Assembly: GCF_003611735.1 (NCBI RefSeq) | Contig: NZ_RAWG01000057.1 | Span: forward strand, 1 to 41,773 | Reading direction: 5' to 3' | DNA: 41,773 nucleotides | From: Corallococcus sicarius | GTDB lineage: Bacteria; Myxococcota; Myxococcia; Myxococcales; Myxococcaceae | Shown here: positions 1-8,892 of the stretch, piece after piece | How the letters are laid out: the number at the start of each line of letters is the position of its first letter | How positions within the stretch are numbered: position 1 is the first letter of the stretch | Position numbers and translations under genes: made by a program | Notes under the pieces: generated by a model | What the model saw: only the letters and a program-made list of their open reading frames with translations | Database searches by the model: none | Told to the model about the DNA's origin: nothing

Positions 1-2
1 CC

Positions 3-113
3 CGCCCCTCCCAGTCCCTGGCCGTGCCCGAGGAGCTTCGCGAGCCCGCGCCCGTCGTGGCGAAGCCGCCCGAGCCCCGGACGAAGCGCGACAAGCGCCG
101 CCGCGCGAGTTGA
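3..113 (+). CDS. C-terminal end of an unidentified protein (partial)
   Basis: The frame ending in TGA at 111-113 is open back to the window edge and encodes a 36-residue Pro/Glu/Arg-rich tail that finishes in a very basic stretch (KRDKRRRAS). Codon choice has the strong third-position G/C typical of this genome. A 49-base gap follows before the zinc-ribbon gene. The family cannot be identified from this piece; a disordered, charged C-terminus is all that can be said. Confidence 0.55.
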   Translation, partial: RPSQSLAVPEELREPAPVVAKPPEPRTKRDKRRRAS

Positions 114-123
114 GGGGCCCGGG

Positions 124-153
124 TTCCCGCTCCCGGGAAAGACCCGCTAGGCT
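124..153 (+). promoter_or_regulatory. Possible sigma-70-type promoter of the zinc-ribbon gene
   Basis: TTCCCG at 124-129 and TAGGCT at 148-153 are separated by 18 bases. The start codon at 163 lies only 9 bases beyond the -10-like box, and a good ribosome-binding site (GGAGG) lies between them. Both boxes match the consensus only moderately, so this is a suggestion. Confidence 0.25.
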
Positions 154-162
154 GGAGGGGCC

Positions 163-879
163 ATGCAGCCGTGCCCCTGTCCCTACTGCCAGACGACGAT
201 GCGCAACACCTACGCGCGCGGGCTGACGCGCGACGAGTGTGGTGCGTGCGGCGCGGGCTGGTTCGACGCGGAGGTGCTGGGGGCGGTGGTCGGCGGCCCC
301 ACGCTGGACGCCGTGTTCGAGGCGGCGAAGGGCAAGCCCGGACGGTGCAAGGGATGTGAAGCATCGCTCCAGTACGTCCCCGGCTGTCCGTCCTGCGGGC
401 GGCAGGCGCCCACCTGTCCCGGGTGTGGCAGCGCGCCGCTCCCCGCCGTGGACCTGCGGGACGCAGTGGTGGACGTCTGCGTGAAGTGCCGGGGCGTGGC
501 GCTGGACAAGAAGGAGCTGGCCCGGCTGCAGAAGGCGATGACGCCGGAGCCGAAGGCCCCGGAGCCCCGTGAGCCCATCCAGGCGGCGGACTTCGAACAC
601 GCATACGACGACCCCCGGGGGATGAGCCTGCTGCCCAAGGTGAGACTGGGCGACGTGCCGTCCTGCACGACGTGCGGCCGGAGGATGGACCCGCGCTACG
701 GGTTCGTCTGGGAGGAGCGGCTGTTCTGTGGGAGCTGCGCGCCGGAAGGCTCCGCGCCCTACACGGATGAGCTGACGAAGGCGCGCCCCAGTGAGACGTT
801 CGACCGCAGGTCCCGGCACCTGAACACCGGCGCCGCCGAGTCCGCCGTCGTCTGGCTGCTGTCGAAGATCTTCAAGTAG
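163..879 (+). CDS. Zinc-ribbon (zf-TFIIB-like) protein
   Basis: The protein has 238 residues. The ATG is preceded by GGAGG seven bases upstream. It is built from a series of Cys-x2-Cys knuckles: CPYC and CGAC in the first 30 residues, then CKGC, CPSC, CPGC and CVKC in the middle, and CTTC and CGSC near residues 170-195. The first pair with its GxGWFD context resembles the zf-TFIIB family, whose members bind zinc and are mostly of unknown role. No signal peptide or membrane segment is seen, so a cytoplasmic location is expected. The C-terminal third looks like a second ribbon followed by a basic, amphipathic tail. Function is not known; nucleic-acid or protein binding is only an inference. Confidence 0.85.
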   Translation: MQPCPCPYCQTTMRNTYARGLTRDECGACGAGWFDAEVLGAVVGGPTLDAVFEAAKGKPGRCKGCEASLQYVPGCPSCGRQAPTCPGCGSAPLPAVDLRDAVVDVCVKCRGVALDKKELARLQKAMTPEPKAPEPREPIQAADFEHAYDDPRGMSLLPKVRLGDVPSCTTCGRRMDPRYGFVWEERLFCGSCAPEGSAPYTDELTKARPSETFDRRSRHLNTGAAESAVVWLLSKIFK

Positions 880-892
880 CCCCGTGTCATGA

Positions 893-1129
893 CGCGTTGT
901 CCGTCACCGCGCCGCGATTCGTGACAGGCGGTCCACGCCTGGCCGGAGCTCGCTCTACACACGGCTCGGGCTGCGCAATGGGGACGTGCTCCAGCGCGTC
1001 AACGGGCTGGACCTGGAGGACATGGAGAAGGCGCTCCAGGCCTTCACGCAGTTGCGGGGTGCCCGGCGCATCGAGCTGCAAATTGAACGCGGCGGAGCCC
1101 CGGTCCGGAAGGTCTTCGACGTGGAATGA
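893..1129 (+). pseudogene. Remnant of gspC (type II secretion protein C), PDZ domain end only
   Basis: The frame that ends with TGA at 1127-1129 has no ATG, GTG or TTG that would give a proper start, and runs back to a stop at 890-892. From about 953 it encodes a recognisable PDZ-domain C-terminus: the YTRLGLRNGDVLQRVNG block, then a KAL-type helix and a closing IEL-IERGG strand pair. This is the form seen at the end of GspC, the inner-membrane protein that links the type II secretion platform to the outer-membrane secretin. The N-terminal membrane segment and homology region are absent, and no other gsp gene is nearby. I read it as a leftover from a deletion or rearrangement. The wider 880-1231 gap holds nothing else that I recognise. 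Confidence 0.65.
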
Positions 1130-1231
1130 ATGCGGGCCATGAATCCAAAAACAAGGGCCCTGTAACCGCGCGCGGAGGGGCTGCGTACCCATCAACACAC
1201 GCAGCAACCGACCTGATTACGGAGCCATACC

Positions 1232-1432
1232 ATGAGCATCTGGAGCGACGCCGCCCGTGACGCCTACCGCAAGACGCACCGCTTCCCCAACCAGCCGAAC
1301 GTGAACGGCGGTTCCGGGCCCGTCATCAAGAGGCAGTTGCCGCTGGAGGCCAAGATCAAGCTGGTCACGAAGCTGCTCGGCAAGGACCTCTTCGAGTCCG
1401 CGCGTCCCACGTCCGGATCCAAGCTGGGCTGA
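1232..1432 (+). CDS. Small hypothetical protein, 66 residues
   Basis: GGAG lies seven bases upstream of the ATG. The product is basic and soluble, with no signal peptide or membrane segment. It begins MSIWSDAARDAYRK, has a Gly/Asn-rich turn in the middle and a helix rich in Lys and Leu (EAKIKLVTKLLGK) near residue 45. I do not recognise a family. Its stop codon is embedded in an inverted repeat shared with the convergent ABC-F gene. Codon use fits the neighbourhood, so a real gene is likely. Confidence 0.6.
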   Translation: MSIWSDAARDAYRKTHRFPNQPNVNGGSGPVIKRQLPLEAKIKLVTKLLGKDLFESARPTSGSKLG

Positions 1433-1455
1433 GCCCCGCCGCTGACGCGGGCTCA
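1430..1455. terminator. Shared inverted repeat between convergent genes, including both stop codons
   Basis: TGAGCCCCGC (1430-1439) can pair with GCGGGCTCA (1447-1455) across a 7-base loop with one bulged C. The outer bases of the two arms are the TGA stop codons of the rightward small gene and of the leftward ABC-F gene. There is no T-run, so it may act as a weak bidirectional terminator or as a 3'-end stabiliser. Confidence 0.5.
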
Positions 1456-3414
1456 GGCCTGCGCCGCCGCCAGCTTCTCCTGCGCGGCCTCCCACCGGGC
1501 ATAGAGGTCTTCCAGCTCCTCCTTGCCCACGCGGTGCCCGTCCATCAGCGGCTTCGCCCGGGCGAAGTCGTTGTAGAGCACCGGGTCCGCGAGCTGCGCC
1601 TCGCGCGCCTTCTGCTCGGTCTCCACCTTCGCGATGCGCTCCTCCAGCTTCGCGATCTCCTTCTTGATGGGGCCCTCCACCACGGAGCGACGCTGGCGCG
1701 CCTCGGCCTCCAGCCGCTTGCGCTCCTTCTCCGAAACCGCCGCCGCGCTCCCGGCGCCGCCCTTGCTGTTGGTCGCGCTGGACTCCGCGCCGTCGGCCGC
1801 CAGGCGCTGCTGCTCCTGGTGGTAGAGGTACGCGTCCAGGTTGCCCGGGTGTGACGTGAGCTTGCCGTCCGCGACCTCCCAGACGTGCGTGCACAGGCCG
1901 TTGATGAAGCTGCGGTTGTGGCTGACGAACAGCAGCGTGCCGCCGTACAGCTTCAGCGCTTCGATCAGCATCTCGGACGAGTCGAGGTCCAGGTGGTTCG
2001 TCGGCTCGTCCATCAGCAGGAAGTTGGACGGAACCAGCAGCAGCTTCGCCAGCGCCACGCGCGCGCGTTCGCCACCGCTCAGCACGCCGATGGGCTTCTC
2101 CACGTCGTCACCGCTGAAGAGGAACGCGCCCAGCACGCCGCGCACGTAGCTCTCCGGCTTGTCCGCCGCCAGCGGCCGCACCTCTTCGATGATGGTGTTG
2201 TGGCGGTCCAGCTTGTCCGCGTGGTGCTGCGCGTAATAGCCCACCACCACGTTGTGCCCCACCGTCACCTTGCCGGTGTCCGGCGCGAGCTCCCCCGCGA
2301 CCATCTTCAGCAGCGTCGTCTTGCCCGCGCCGTTGGCGCCCACGACGGCGATGCGCTGGCCCCGCTCCAGCCGCGCGTTCAGCCCGTCGTACACGGTGAG
2401 CGCGCCGTAGCGCTTGGTGATGCCCTCCATCAGCACCACGTCCCGGCCGCTGCGCTCCACCTCCGGGAAGCGGAACTTCATCGTCTGCCGCTCTTCGAGG
2501 ACCGCCACCTTCTCCAGCTTGGCCAGCATCTTCGCGCGGCTCTGCGCCTGCTTCGCCTTGGTGGCCTTGGCGCCGAACCGGTCGATGAAGCCCTGCAGCT
2601 CCGCGCGGCGCTGCTCCACCTTCTCCGCCTTCGCCTGGAGGAGCACCATCTCCTCGGCGCGCAGGCGCTTGTAGTCCTCGTAGTTGCCCGTGTACTCGCG
2701 CACGCCCTCCATCTCCAGCGACACCACCCGGTTGATCTGCCGGTTGAGGAAGTCGCGGTCGTGGGAGATGAGGACCATCGCCTTGTTGGAGCGGCGCAGG
2801 AACCCGTCGAACCAGGCGAGCGTCGGCACGTCCAGGTGGTTCGTGGGCTCGTCCAGCAGCAGCAGGTCCGGGTCCTGGAGCAGCAGGCCCGCGAGCGCCG
2901 CCCGCATGCGCCAGCCACCCGACAGGGCCTGGGTCGGCTTGGACAGGTCCGCGTCCTTGAAGCCCAGGCCCTTGAGGATGCGCTCGGCGTGGTGCCGGCC
3001 GTAGCGGTTCTCGAAGTCGTCCAGCTCCGCGTGGAGGTCCGCCAGCGTCTGGGCCAGCTCCAGCTGCTCCTCCTCGTCCGTGGCGGCCGCCAGGGCCCCT
3101 TCGGTTTCCTTGAGGCGGGATTCCAGCGAATCCCGGCCGGGGACGGTGCTCATCACCGCTTCCACGACGGTGCCTTCCGGGAGGCCGGCGATCTCCTGGG
3201 GGAGGTAGCCCGCCCGGGCCCGGCGGCTGTACTGGACGGTGCCCCCGTCGGGCTGGGCCGCCCCGGCGATGATCTTCATCAGGGAGGACTTGCCCGTCCC
3301 GTTCGCCCCCACGAGTCCCACCCGGTCCCTGGGACCGAGTGTGAAGTTGTCCTCGTCGAAGAGGACCTTCTTTCCGTAGGCGAGGCTGATGTCCTGGGCG
3401 ATGACGAGGCTCAT
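1453..3414 (-). CDS. ABC-F family ATP-binding protein (Uup/YheS/EttA type)
   Basis: The protein has 653 residues from the ATG at 3414 (MSLVIAQDISLAYG). It has two ABC ATPase domains in one chain and no membrane domain: Walker A GANGTGKSS near residue 38 and GANGAGKTT near residue 358, signature motifs LSGGWRMR and LSGGERAR, and two DEPTNHLD Walker B motifs. A basic linker of about 80 residues joins the domains, and a Glu/Lys-rich coiled coil forms the last 100 residues. This is the plan of ABC-F proteins, which bind the ribosomal E site and act in translation rather than transport. The C-terminal coiled coil resembles YheS/Uup more than EttA. A longer reading to 3540 exists but would overlap the divergent kinase promoter and lacks family similarity. 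Confidence 0.95.
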   Translation of the reverse strand: MSLVIAQDISLAYGKKVLFDEDNFTLGPRDRVGLVGANGTGKSSLMKIIAGAAQPDGGTVQYSRRARAGYLPQEIAGLPEGTVVEAVMSTVPGRDSLESRLKETEGALAAATDEEEQLELAQTLADLHAELDDFENRYGRHHAERILKGLGFKDADLSKPTQALSGGWRMRAALAGLLLQDPDLLLLDEPTNHLDVPTLAWFDGFLRRSNKAMVLISHDRDFLNRQINRVVSLEMEGVREYTGNYEDYKRLRAEEMVLLQAKAEKVEQRRAELQGFIDRFGAKATKAKQAQSRAKMLAKLEKVAVLEERQTMKFRFPEVERSGRDVVLMEGITKRYGALTVYDGLNARLERGQRIAVVGANGAGKTTLLKMVAGELAPDTGKVTVGHNVVVGYYAQHHADKLDRHNTIIEEVRPLAADKPESYVRGVLGAFLFSGDDVEKPIGVLSGGERARVALAKLLLVPSNFLLMDEPTNHLDLDSSEMLIEALKLYGGTLLFVSHNRSFINGLCTHVWEVADGKLTSHPGNLDAYLYHQEQQRLAADGAESSATNSKGGAGSAAAVSEKERKRLEAEARQRRSVVEGPIKKEIAKLEERIAKVETEQKAREAQLADPVLYNDFARAKPLMDGHRVGKEELEDLYARWEAAQEKLAAAQA

Positions 3415-3499
3415 GGCGGGGGCGGGAGATAACAGCCCGAAGGCCCCACGGGAACGCCTCAGATGCCTGCCCGGCTGCCCAGGGGGCGTATCTCCCCGG

Positions 3500-3528
3500 T
3501 TGGGCATGGCGCGCCGCTTGCCTATACT
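3500..3528 (+). promoter_or_regulatory. Sigma-70-like promoter giving a near-leaderless kinase mRNA
   Basis: TTGGGC (3500-3505) and TATACT (3523-3528) are exactly 17 bases apart. Transcription would start at about 3534-3536, only a few bases before the ATG at 3539. No Shine-Dalgarno sequence precedes that ATG, which fits leaderless translation. Confidence 0.6.
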
Positions 3529-3538
3529 CCCGCCACCC

Positions 3539-5302
<1,764 letters not shown>

Positions 5303-5496
5303 GGCCGCGGGTTCGATTGCCGCCGCTCCCAAGCAGAGCAACCCACTGCTCGCAAGCGCGTTCCCGCTGAACACGCCTGCTCAAGCAGGCCTGCCGAGGC
5401 GATACGGACTGCCCCCGGTAGAGCCGCGCGCACGTGGAGGGAGGTGTTCGAGGCCAGCACGGGCAACCGGGCCAGCACGCTCGGACGCGGGTGACG
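5303..5496. other. Spacer between convergent genes with a tRNA 3'-end-like stretch
   Basis: From about 5309 to 5332 the sequence reads like the T-arm and acceptor 3' strand of a tRNA: GCGGG, TTCGATT, GCCGC, then CGCTCCC and A. Four of five T-stem pairs form. No 5' half, anticodon arm or matching acceptor strand was found, so this is not a complete tRNA. It could be a remnant or attachment-site scar, or chance. No gene was seen here. Confidence 0.3.
5375..5390. terminator. Perfect hairpin between convergent kinase and esterase genes
   Basis: GCCTGC TCAA GCAGGC is a perfect 6-bp stem with a 4-base loop. It lies midway between the two convergent genes. There is no T-run, so termination is a guess. 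Confidence 0.35.
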
Positions 5497-6255
5497 TCAG
5501 AGGTGCTCGCGGATGGCCTGGTACCAGCGCTCCGCCATCTTCTCCTCACCGATGAGATTCGGATGGACCCCGTCATACGTGTCCGTTGAGGGGGTGAAGC
5601 CAGTCCACTGGTCCACCACGTAGACAGGCGAGTCCTCCGTGCTCTTGGCCGCGGCCAGCAAGGGCATGCGCTGGTTGAGGGACTGGAGTTTCAGCGCCAG
5701 CATGGCGCCCGCGGTGGGGATGACCTGGGCCAGGAACACCTTCACCCGTGGGTTCACCACGCGCAGCCGGTCGATGATCTGCTCCAGCTCCAACACGGTG
5801 CTGTCCTCTGTCTGGTTATGATACGTGTCGTTGGTGCCCAGGTGGATGAGTACCAGGTCGGGTTGTGTGCTCGCGGCCCAGTTGGAGATGTTCGCGAGCA
5901 CCTGATCCGTCCGCCAACTCCAGTGGCCCTCATGGTCGCTGTCGAACCCGCCCGAGGAGCAGGTGTTCGCCCCCAGATAGCCCGTCGACAGGGTGCCCAC
6001 GAAGTCCGCCCTGTTGTCCCTCGCGGTCATCTTCCGCCAGAGCTGGCACCGGTAGCTGGCGTGCCCTGCCGCCCCCTGGGTGATGGAGTCGCCCAGCGGC
6101 ATCACCTTCTTCGGCGCCAGCGCCTTCGGCGACAGCGCGGCGACACCCGCCTCCTGCGTGCCCAGCGCCTCCAGCGCTTCGCCTTCCAGGGGGCCGCCGC
6201 AGCCGAGCAGCGCCACACCCAGCGCGCCCCACACCTGACTCCTCATCCGATGCAT
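5497..6255 (-). CDS. SGNH/GDSL-family esterase lipoprotein
   Basis: The protein has 252 residues. The ATG at 6255 is chosen because GGAGGGGG lies a few bases upstream; ATGs at 6303 and 6285 lack such a site. A short signal peptide ends in a lipobox, LLGC, with Cys at residue 19, so a lipid-anchored envelope protein is expected. The SGNH blocks are complete: GDSIT with the nucleophilic Ser near residue 57, GTND (block III), and DGVHPN with the catalytic Asp and His near the C-terminus. Family members hydrolyse acyl or acetyl esters, often on polysaccharides. The polysaccharide lyase-like gene upstream on the same strand supports a carbohydrate substrate, but that is inference. Confidence 0.9.
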   Translation of the reverse strand: MHRMRSQVWGALGVALLGCGGPLEGEALEALGTQEAGVAALSPKALAPKKVMPLGDSITQGAAGHASYRCQLWRKMTARDNRADFVGTLSTGYLGANTCSSGGFDSDHEGHWSWRTDQVLANISNWAASTQPDLVLIHLGTNDTYHNQTEDSTVLELEQIIDRLRVVNPRVKVFLAQVIPTAGAMLALKLQSLNQRMPLLAAAKSTEDSPVYVVDQWTGFTPSTDTYDGVHPNLIGEEKMAERWYQAIREHL

Positions 6256-6359
6256 CAGAAGCCCCCTCCAGGATGTCCTGTTCATGAATCCCATCAAATC
6301 CACAAGCGCAACCGAGCCTGTTTCATTGGAAGATCGTCATCCACGACCCAGACAGGGAT

Positions 6360-6569
6360 GTGGAATGGAAGCCACTCCGCAAGCCCCTGCTTCTCGCGGC
6401 GTTGGTCCCGGGCGTTGCTCTCGCATCGCGGTACACGCCTTTGTCGTACGGGGTGAACATCCAGCCACCGCACGTCAGCACGGTGGACAAGCTCCGGCGG
6501 ACCGCGCGGATGTTCCCCGCGCGCTGGACAGCCAGGCGCGGCTCACAAGGCATCCTTAGGGAGCCGTAG
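6360..6569 (+). pseudogene. Truncated N-terminus of a secreted protein, possibly a glycoside hydrolase
   Basis: A GTG-started 69-residue frame begins with a basic stretch and a hydrophobic segment ending in ALA (PLRKPLLLAALVPGVALA), a good signal peptide. It continues YGVNIQPPHVSTVDKLR, wording typical of the first beta strand and helix of TIM-barrel glycoside hydrolases. After about residue 48 the sequence turns Arg-rich and loses protein character, as if the rest had been lost and the frame shifted. It sits in the 300-base spacer between the esterase and the lyase-like gene. Family assignment is weak. Confidence 0.35.
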
Positions 6570-7302
6570 CGGCGAGCGTGGACGGGTCCCCGCCCGCGGG
6601 CATCACCTCTTCCAGCGTCGTCGCCATGGTGAAGCCATCATGGTAGAGCGAAGCTGTCTGCGCGATGGTCGCATCCCGGTAGTAGCCAAGCTGGATGTAG
6701 CCCGCCGTGTCCGGGTAGCGCGTGGCGATGTTGCGCTTCGGCACCACCAGCTGGCCGTTGTAGTACAGCTCGACGAAGCCGACATTCGGGTCGGGCGACC
6801 ACTTCACGTGCATCACGAAGTCGTTCCACTGGTCCCGGTGCACCGGCGCCTGCCATAGAACCTCGCCCGAGCTTCCTCCGATGCGCATGTTCATCGTGTC
6901 GTTGACGACGAAGAACTCGAGCGGCGGGGAGCCACAGCAGCCGTCATGGTGCCATTGCGTGAACACCTGCCACCGGGGTGAGCTGGGGAAGTCCTGGGGA
7001 AACAGGGTGCTCCACTTGTAGTAGTACTCGGAGTCGACCGGCTCATAGGTGCCGTGGAACAGCTCGTTGCGGTTGCCGCTGGCGTTGACGGGGTCGTCTC
7101 CCTGCTGGACGGTCACCTTCAGCGCCTTGTTCCCGTCACGGACAAGGTCGCCCACCACCTGCATGCGGTCCGGGGCAACAAACCAGGCCTCGGTGTACTG
7201 AGACAGGTCGCCGGTCTCGAAGTCTCCCTTCCAGACGACGGATGCCTGGGCCGCCAAGGGCACCAATAGCGCAAGGGGCGCAAGTTTCAGGAGTCGAAGC
7301 AT
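6556..7302 (-). CDS. Secreted polysaccharide lyase-like protein (heparin lyase I / PL20 fold)
   Basis: The protein has 248 residues from the ATG at 7302, which has AGGA six bases upstream. The first 20 residues form a signal peptide ending AQASVVWKG. The mature part is one beta-jelly-roll domain with landmarks of the Polysacc_lyase family: GDFETGDLSQY at the start, NRNELFHGT, YYYKWSTLFPQDFP, FTQWHHDG, WNDFVMHVKWSPDPNVGFVELYYNG, and a closing LGYYRD strand. Such enzymes cleave uronic-acid-containing polysaccharides in the periplasm or outside the cell. Length and order fit a complete single-domain member. The substrate cannot be read from sequence. Confidence 0.82.
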   Translation of the reverse strand: MLRLLKLAPLALLVPLAAQASVVWKGDFETGDLSQYTEAWFVAPDRMQVVGDLVRDGNKALKVTVQQGDDPVNASGNRNELFHGTYEPVDSEYYYKWSTLFPQDFPSSPRWQVFTQWHHDGCCGSPPLEFFVVNDTMNMRIGGSSGEVLWQAPVHRDQWNDFVMHVKWSPDPNVGFVELYYNGQLVVPKRNIATRYPDTAGYIQLGYYRDATIAQTASLYHDGFTMATTLEEVMPAGGDPSTLAATAP

Positions 7303-7448
7303 CTGGGTCCTTTTGTCCGGGGGTTGAGGAGGACAGACACAGGAGACCCGCCCGTACTTCCCGCCGGCTTGCGCGCGTGGCGGCATCCCCAGGCATGCGA
7401 CTCAGCGCTCGTGCCGCCGGCGCCCTGAGGGGACGTCGTCGTCCGCCG

Positions 7449-8693
7449 TCAGAGATTGCTCTCGTCGGTGTCGGGGTCGAGGCGGACGAGATAGGGCGGG
7501 ACGGTCCACTTCATGGCCTGTTCGACATCCCCCTCCCGGCTCTTGCCCAAGAGCATGACGCGGGCGAGCGCCATGCCGCTGATCAGGCCCTTGTTCTTGA
7601 GGATGGCCTTGCGGAACTCGTCGAGGGTGTCCTGAAGGTGGGTGGTGTTGGGGCGCGACGCGATCAGCGCGTTCAGCATGCCCGCGGCGAGCATTCCCTT
7701 TTCGACCAGCGCGGAGAGCGCCTCCATGTACCCGTCGTATTCCTCCTTCGTGAGCAGGGGCCGGCGGCGGATCCGCTTGAGGAAGCGGAGCTTCGGGATC
7801 ATCGGATCGGACTGATCGCGCAGCAGGCTGCCCATGAGCGGCACCTCACCGTCCGGGTCGTTGTGGAAATAGGTCTGGGTGAGGTCCATGTCCCCCAGGG
7901 AGATGTCGACATCCATGTGGATGCCTCCCACGAAGTTGAGGTACAGGAGCCGCGCGAGGTCGGAGAAGTATTTGACCTCATCCCAGTTGCGCATCAGCGC
8001 GGCGCCCCCGACGAGGGTCGCGAGCTCCGAGAGCCAGTTGCTGGAGTCATCGAGCTTTTCGATGGGGACCACCCGGAAGCCCGCCAGCTCCAACCTGCGC
8101 CGTTGGTTGGCGCGCGTCGGCCGCTTGTCCACGGGCTTCGGAGGCCGCTTCGAGAAGATGAAGATGCCCTCGCTCTTCTTGATCTCTCCGTCGAGATGAC
8201 CGTCCAGCACCCGCTCGACTTCGGCGGAGTACCACAGGTAGCAGGTCCAACCCGCCTGCCTGGCCCGTGCGCCGTCGGAGACCAGGTCGTCGACGACCGC
8301 TGGGCTCATCGGTCCGCCCGTCCAGAAGCGATGGATGTTCTTCGGGATGGCGTGCTTCGTCCCCATGGGCGACTTGAGGAGCCGCGAGATGATCAGCGCC
8401 TCGTCCGATTGGCTTGGATTCCAATACGTCCGGTCCTCCGTGCCGCTCAGGATGCCGCGACGCGGCGTCGACGACACCTTCGTCAGCGTGGTCGAGGAGC
8501 TGTTGGAGCGGAGCGACCGCTTGATATCGAAGAGGGGAATGGTCGTCTCGCCGACGGGCGGTCCCGAGGCGCCGTGAGTCAGGCAGCTCCCCATCGAGCA
8601 GAAGGCGCACGTGTCGCGCACCCACTCGCGCAGCAGCGCCTCGCTTCGATGCCCGGGGTCGCAACAGATTCCCAGATCACAGAACGTACACAT
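7449..8693 (-). CDS. TcdA/TcdB-type glycosyltransferase with Cys-rich N-terminus
   Basis: The protein has 414 residues from the ATG at 8693. The core resembles the catalytic domain of large clostridial glucosylating toxins and of DXD sugar-binding transferases. IPKNIHRFWTGGPM near residue 118 would bind the nucleotide-sugar, and YFSDLARLLYLNFVGG is followed at once by the HMDVDIS DXD motif near residue 258 that binds metal and sugar phosphate. The first 50 residues are unusual: MCTFCDLGICCDP and CAFCSMGSC give eight cysteines, a possible metal site. There is no signal peptide. Related proteins modify host or competitor proteins, or act on bacterial glycans. An ATG further upstream at 8888 would read through a repeated segment, so it was not used. 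Confidence 0.78.
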   Translation of the reverse strand: MCTFCDLGICCDPGHRSEALLREWVRDTCAFCSMGSCLTHGASGPPVGETTIPLFDIKRSLRSNSSSTTLTKVSSTPRRGILSGTEDRTYWNPSQSDEALIISRLLKSPMGTKHAIPKNIHRFWTGGPMSPAVVDDLVSDGARARQAGWTCYLWYSAEVERVLDGHLDGEIKKSEGIFIFSKRPPKPVDKRPTRANQRRRLELAGFRVVPIEKLDDSSNWLSELATLVGGAALMRNWDEVKYFSDLARLLYLNFVGGIHMDVDISLGDMDLTQTYFHNDPDGEVPLMGSLLRDQSDPMIPKLRFLKRIRRRPLLTKEEYDGYMEALSALVEKGMLAAGMLNALIASRPNTTHLQDTLDEFRKAILKNKGLISGMALARVMLLGKSREGDVEQAMKWTVPPYLVRLDPDTDESNL

Positions 8694-8785
8694 GGTCCGC
8701 GCCCTCGTGCGGTGGTCGAGCGGTGGACTCTCGCACTTCACGCCCAGGATGGAAGCCCCCACGCGAAGCGGCGCAGGTCCCCTCC

Positions 8786-8851
8786 GGTGGGGGCCCGCGA
8801 GGGTGCGATGAAGCCCGAGCAGGCCATCCGGTTCGGTGAGCAGTGCCCGGG
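8786..8851 (-). repeat. 66-bp repeat, copy 1: remnant of a subtilase C-terminus
   Basis: This segment matches 38689-38754 at all but two of 66 positions, in the same orientation. On the minus strand it reads CSPNRMACSGFIAPSRAPT, almost the same as the last residues of the subtilisin-like protease encoded by the second copy. No other part of a protease is seen here. It lies in the spacer between the glycosyltransferase and the fibronectin-III lipoprotein. Confidence 0.75.
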
Positions 8852-8892
8852 AATCCCGTCGCATCCGCATCGAAGAACCACGGGCCATCCCC

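Noticed and set aside
1885-3432. A long plus-strand frame antisense to the ABC-F gene
   Set aside because: Its translation is rich in Val, Arg, Leu and His with no domain, and it mirrors an unmistakable ABC-F gene. High-GC DNA gives such shadows.
5309-5332. A complete tRNA gene
   Set aside because: Only a T-arm and acceptor-like 3' strand can be drawn; there is no 5' acceptor strand, D-arm or anticodon arm.
8694-8888. Extension of the glycosyltransferase to an upstream ATG at 8888
   Set aside because: The extra 65 residues read through the protease-tail repeat in a different frame and contain no conserved motif.
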